Assembly: GCF_016802725.1 (NCBI RefSeq)
Contig: NC_052672.1
Location: 5,081,249-5,145,248, forward strand
Direction: 5' to 3'
Source of the DNA: Solenopsis invicta
Lineage: Eukaryota > Arthropoda > Insecta > Hymenoptera > Formicidae
DNA length: 64,000 nt
The stretch's first letter is position 1. Each line of letters starts with the position of its first letter. The translations under genes were made by a program, and so were the position numbers. Below the pieces are notes generated by a model. That model was given only the letters and a program-made list of their open reading frames with translations, had not been told where the DNA came from and searched no databases. Below, piece by piece: positions 58,791-64,000 of this stretch.

Positions 58791-59389
58791 ATTTATTAGA
58801 TAACATTTTCCACAGAGTATTCACAAAAATAAAAAATTGATATTATCATTGTAAATTTAATTTATAATTATCACATTTTGTCTCGTGCGTACGATCTCCA
58901 CAGTCTATACTGAATTTTTTATTAGAAAAATTATGTTGAATATGAAATAGTAATCGCGTAGTGATACATTATTAATAATACACTCTGTCTTAATGGGTAA
59001 TTTTGAACAATGTCAAAAATGTTAATAAATTTTATGTTTGCTACATATTAAAAATAGTTTGTTAAATATTAATGTAAAAAACGTACCTTTTATAAAAATG
59101 TTATGTACTATTTGCACTGTTTATAAATAAAAATGTAGTCACTGCAAATGTTGTACTTTTTCTATACTATTCTTAGATTATTCCTAGATTTTCTACATCA
59201 CACAATTTTTTACTTTCATGTGAGTGTTAATAATTTTTCACAAAATATGGAAACGGTTGTCGCGCGGCAATATAGGAAATAACATTACTTATTTATTTAG
59301 AACTGTAAATTTATTATATATGAATCATTTTTTGACCTCAGCCAAAATTGAAAATAAATAAAAATGAATTGTTTGCTTTGGTAAATTTA
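58791..59389. other. No gene seen
   Basis: AT-rich DNA without a coding pattern. Confidence 0.4.
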
Positions 59390-59675
59390 ATTTACTTGAA
59401 TTTTTCGAAAAAAAATCGTTGATCGAGTTATAAAGTGTCAAAAATACGAAATTTTAAGAAACAGAAAAAGGTGTGCTTTTTTACTGCATAAGACGAGAAA
59501 GTTAAAAGAACTTTAAAAATCTGCTGATAGAGCTTTAAAGTTGAAACTTCAAGTTTCAAAATGTTTTTCTTATTTTTTATCTACGATGATTTTTCACCGA
59601 GTTACAGTCATTTGAAAATAGCCTAATTTTTGGTGCCTGGAAAGTGTCCCTCTTTTTTCTTTTTTTTAGTGTATA
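59390..59675. repeat. Right-arm fragment of the foldback family
   Basis: Matches 25,380-25,632, including TTTTTTATCTACGATGA, TTACAGTCATTTGAAAATAG and GGAAAGTGTCCC, and ends TTTTTTAGTG next to TATA. This gives the cleanest view of the family's terminus. Confidence 0.75.
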
Positions 59676-59803
59676 TTGTTATTTCAATTGTTTTCGATTA
59701 TAAAACTTGAAACAACGTAAAATATACAACATATTTTATTATTATTTATTACATGGAACATTCGCAACAAATTTTTGTTGTATGATGTTTACACATCGGT
59801 TTG

Positions 59804-60115
59804 TCACATTTTAATATTTATACATTGTTTTTTGATCAAAAGTAGACGGACATAATAAACATCTTTTGGTTTGGTTATTTTATTGTTTGCCAACAAATTG
59901 CGAGAATCTTGATCTTTAAGAATGTCTGTGTAATCTACAAAACTTTCGATTCGTATACGCAATACAATTCGCAACGTTGAAAAAGTGAGACGATGCGTCA
60001 AAAAAGGCTTGATGAGAGCTATACTTAGTTCCCGTACGTAATCTTTACACTTTTCTGGGTTATTTTTTAGTAAGTTACGAATAATAAACAAATTGACGTT
60101 AACTTGATCTAACAT
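59804..60115 (-). pseudogene. Possible piggyBac-type transposase C-terminal fragment
   Basis: A 103-codon open minus-strand segment has CKDYVRELSIALIKPFLTHR, which resembles the helix near the end of the catalytic part of piggyBac-derived transposases, then TLRIVLRIRI. No catalytic aspartates, no Cys-rich C-terminal finger and no adjoining open frame were found. It overlaps the left edge of the 3.5-kb repeat copy B. The assignment is weak; it may be unrelated. Confidence 0.25.
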
Positions 60116-63100
60116 CTCATAAAACTACCGCATAGACCATCTACGCGTTTTTGCTGCAGTGTTAAAATTTTGACATTTTTTTGTTAAAACGCAGAAACGA
60201 ACCAGTCTTTCGTTGGTTAGAGTACAAAAATAAAGTCAAAAATTATACAAAATACTATTAATCAATTTATTTTTGCTGCAATTTATATTTGTTAAAGAAA
60301 ACTTTAATTTCTTTTTACAATACATATATATAGTTCTGACACACTGGATGTAATAATTTATCCGTACCTTGAAAAAACAAGAATGTATAAAATTTTCAGT
60401 CGATTTTCGGAGACTGCTATCATGGGGAATCAGTAATGAAAATATTAATAGAAATATGTCCCGATTGCTGTCGGCAACGTGTGCCTATCAGAGCGGGAAA
60501 CCCGACACGACAGAACACACACTCGCGCGATGTGAAGCGTGGCAGACACAGCGGACCATTCTGATGGAAGCTTTTGAGGCTGATCTTAGCTTGGAGGAAA
60601 TTTTCGAAGCTAGTTTAAATGATATTAGTAAGTAGAAAATTTTTAAGAACTTTTGCAAAAGTGCCATTAAAGAAAAGAATCATCAAAGGGGCGCGGACGC
60701 ACATTCTCCCTGCGCGTGGCCGCCCGGTGCTAGGCTACGCCCCTACCCGCATAGCTACAGGAACTTCATAATATCAGCGACGCTAACACGAAACATGCGT
60801 GTTATACAGGTGCTAATAGGCACCCATGAGAAAACTGCGGCTATGCCTTTTTTAAACTTGGCAAGTTTTGTATACTAAATAAGTATAAATTAGTGAAGAT
60901 CATAGCTGAAACACGGCCGAAATAAGATATATTAATTAGAGTAGGATCCCGTATTTTCTTGCTGCGAAAGTTACTTTTGTATGGGATGCGAGTGCCTACC
61001 AAAGGAATGACGTCCGACGGGAAGCAGAGTAAGTTCGTTCAGAGTAAGAGATACTAAGGGAGAGGTTTTTAGGGGGTAGGCGATGCGTGATAGAATCGTT
61101 AGCGATGTACCCGCATCGAATCCTCCACACCCTGGAGTACGGGCTCCAGGGCGTCTTCCCCTTTTCGCCGAGGGAGGACTATCGAGTGGTTAGCCGGGAG
61201 GGGTTGTTCTCGTCCGGATTAATTCTGGTCTGGCCAACCTTGCCCGAGTGACTCGGCGGTCAGTTCCTCCGGAGTAGAGTGGGCTTTGTGAAGATTTTCC
61301 TCTTCCTCGTGAAACAAAAAAAAAAAAAAAAAAAAGAAAAGGAGCAACCGAGAAAGGCAGAGGAGAGCACGAGAACCACCACGAGTAAGGCCTTCCTGGG
61401 CGAGACTTCGCACCAGGACATAGTGTGACTAACACATATTTAACAGTATAGTGTTATAAAAGTGCAACATTAGATCTATGACACCTCTAGGAGAGCGGTA
61501 GCCACGCTAAATAAGAGCTGTAAAGGAACTAGTACATAAGTGTATATGAATAAATATAATTATTTAACTTTAGGAACAATGTAGAATAGATAAGATTAGA
61601 GATATAACTCAAAATTGTGAGGGTACCCGTACTGTAAAAATAAAGAGCTTTTAAGAAAGGACGGTCACCGAAGGAATGACGTATTGTTGGCCAGGACCAT
61701 TTATCATTCAATGGAGGCACAAAAAGAGAGAAGTTTTTAGGGGGTAGGCGATGTGTGGTAGTATCGTTGACGATGTACTCGCATCGAATCCTCCACATCC
61801 TAGAGTACGAGCTCCAGGGCATCTTTCCTACTTTATTGGGTGAGGACCGCCAGCGGTTGATCGGATGGGATTGGTCTGGTCCGGAATAGTCCCGGTCGAG
61901 TTGACCTTGCCTGGATGACCCAGCGGTCAGTTCCTCAATGTAGTCAGGGCTTGTAAAGATTTTCCTCTTCCTCGTAAAACAAAAAATAATACTTGTATTA
62001 ACTCATAAATAAATTCATTACTATGTTCATATGATAATAACTTTTATAATTAACTTTTTCTTAATTTATTTTGACAGCTGACCGGCTATCATAACATCTT
62101 GTTATTGAATTGATATTTTGTTGATAACATTAATTATGCATATGTAATGTACAAATATGTTTCCTATAGGAATAATTTCTTAATATAAATGTCACTGCGT
62201 ATTTATATGACAACTTCCATGTCAAGTAGTACGCTTGTGTTACTTTGTCATATCACCATGCCTGAACGCGTGAAATATCAGCTCTATGATTCATAAACTT
62301 TAATCGCGAATAATTTGAAAACCATTATACCCTCGACATTTTTGTATTAGGATTTTTTTCTTAGAATTTTCCAACGAATTCGTTCTTAAGAGGAGATGCC
62401 AGCTTTTTGGGACCTGTACGAGTATATTGTAGTATATATGTAAAGAAAATGTATGTTCTTTAATTTGAATATTCCCGCGTACTTCTGTTAGTAGTGTAGA
62501 TAGCGAGAGATAAGATAGAGATGATTCTGTTTACACGTGCTCGATAAAGCTAGGAGAATAAGAGCAAACGATAGTTCATGTTCAAGTTGTTAAAGAAAAG
62601 AGAAGGACTATTAGGAATAAATAAACTTAAACGTTGTTTTTCTTTTTTCAGGTAAGAGTTTTGTAAATAGTGTAAATAAAACCTGTAAATAAATATGAAA
62701 CTTCTTTTTTCAGATCAATTATTATTTCAATCCGCAAAAATAAAACCCAATTAATTACACATTACATATATATATATATATATAATTCTAAAATGGAGCA
62801 CACAAGAGAAAACACAATAATAAATACAGTTAAAATATTAAAATACCAAATTCAATTAATATTAACAAATAATTAGTATTTCAGCTTAAGTTATTTGTAA
62901 TTGCATTAAATCTTATTCTACTATGTAAAATATGTATAACAATAATTAATAAACAGATAAAAAGCAATAATAACAGTAATTAAGTTTTGCTTTTAATACG
63001 TTACCGATTGATTCCATTTCTTTTTCTGAGACATTTATATGAATTTTTAACCATTTTAAATGCGTAGTTGGTTTTGGACAAGCAAGTTACTGCTCACTGG

Positions 63101-63620
63101 ATACGGAAACGCTTGCTACGCCGCGCCGCAAGCGTTTTTGCATCCAGTGTACAGAAGCCGCGTTTTGGAATACTTATCGATTTTTGAAGTGTGAAAATGA
63201 ATCAAAGAATTTATATGAAATTTTGCGTTATAAATAAAAGTAAGTGCGGTAAACATAATTGGAACGTTAGAGACAACTTTTGGTGAGTCTGCTATGAAGA
63301 AAACAATACTTTACGATTGATACAGTGGTGGATACTAAAGTTGCAACATTTTTTTCTAATGAATTTGAGAACGTGCAATCAAGCTAGAGGATGCGAATTA
63401 CTGTCTTCGCTCATACGCGATGAATAATTACAAAGCTGTCAATTTCGCGTATACAACGTGTAACATAAAAAATAAATGTTATTTGCTGCGCGAAATCTGT
63501 GATAAATAAATATTAAATATCTGAAATATTATATCTTCAGTACAGATAGCACATCAGAGTTCTTAAACTGACGTCTCTGACTGAACATTATGTGAATAGC
63601 CCAGACAAGACAGTGCATAA
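60090..63620. repeat. 3.5-kb repeat unit, copy B
   Basis: Pair of 6,128-9,643, in the same orientation. Similarity ends at GTGCATAATATCG (63,618) where copy A reads TTGCATAATTACT. The (TA)n tract at 62,765-62,784 is shorter than in copy A. Open frames at 61,190-61,435 and 61,529-61,822 are shadows in the tail modules. Confidence 0.8.
60369..60690 (+). pseudogene. R1-type C-terminal fragment, copy B
   Basis: Same segment as 6,395-6,720, with MSRLLSATCAYQSGK and DTTEHTLARCEAWQTQR. It ends earlier, at a TAG (60,633-60,635) after LNDISK, where copy A reads a tryptophan codon. The fragment is dead. Confidence 0.7.
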
Positions 63621-64000
63621 TATCGCACAATAATAGAAGCAGTTAATAAAGAAAGTTTTTTGTTTTTACTAATTGTATAATTCCAACATGTAGTCTTATA
63701 TTATTTAATTTTATGTCTAGAAAAAGTATATGGAGAAAAAAGAACTTTTTAGAATAAAAGTAATAAATTAAAATATTGAGAAATACAATAGAGGAATGTT
63801 TACATCGTTATAAAACAAATGTTCATATATTTAGAGATAGCAGTTCTAATATACTACTTAGAATATTTAAAAATATTTAAAAATATCTTGAGAATCGTAA
63901 ATGAATGATAAATATTCTGTACATTTTGATTACTTTTTCAGATAGAGAGATGTAAGTTAGCATTGGTATTATTAAATTGATTCTCAATTTAATTATGTTT
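63621..64000. other. No gene seen
   Basis: AT-rich DNA to the right edge; no coding pattern. Confidence 0.4.

Overview
The window looks like AT-rich nuclear DNA of an insect, most likely a hymenopteran and plausibly an ant. It has multi-exon genes with GT-AG introns and polyadenylation signals, abundant relics of mariner and R1-type elements, MITE-like foldbacks, and an insect-type farnesyl diphosphate synthase (FPPS) cluster. The species was not identified; this rests on recognition of families, not on a search.

Layout. 0-3.2 kb (minus): seven exons of a tubulin tyrosine ligase-like 3 (TTLL3) paralogue that runs off the left edge. 3.6-9.7 kb: nested repeats, including a TTAA-flanked transposon with a dead transposase, then a 3.5-kb repeat carrying an R1-type retrotransposon tail that recurs at 60.1-63.6 kb and in part at 32.1-33.5 kb. 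9.7-12.8 kb: a mariner relic, a small hairpin element and empty AT-rich DNA. 12.8-18.2 kb (minus): two decayed genes, one transposon-type with a C2H2 finger and one with a SAM domain (SAMD3-like). 18.2-26.1 kb: mostly non-coding, with a TIR element at 22.1-23.0 kb and a 1.6-kb foldback at 24.0-25.6 kb. 26.1-28.1 kb (plus): an intronless 646-residue gene built from twelve or more 46-residue repeats behind a basic nuclear-localisation-like start. This is the most unusual object here. 28-38.8 kb: an R1 relic split by a palindromic insertion, a third R1-tail copy, and 125-bp tandem repeats.

38.9-46.4 kb (minus): a complete TTLL3 gene. I could place 13 coding exons that join in frame to 873 residues. 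Its intron positions match those of the left-edge paralogue, so the two are related by gene duplication, not retroposition. 46.8-47.3 kb is a GC-rich island upstream of it. 49.4-50.0 kb holds a PAS-domain fragment resembling taiman/NCOA and a mariner C-terminus.

50.8-58.8 kb (plus): a decaying tandem array of FPPS-like genes. The first has six exons but a frameshift in the first aspartate-rich motif and a stop codon in the second. The second is fully open (354 residues), but its second aspartate-rich motif and its substrate-binding Lys/Arg motif are altered. Two further 5' relics flank it. The right end (58.2-64 kb) is repeats, including the second copy of the 3.5-kb unit. No tRNA, rRNA or CRISPR was seen.
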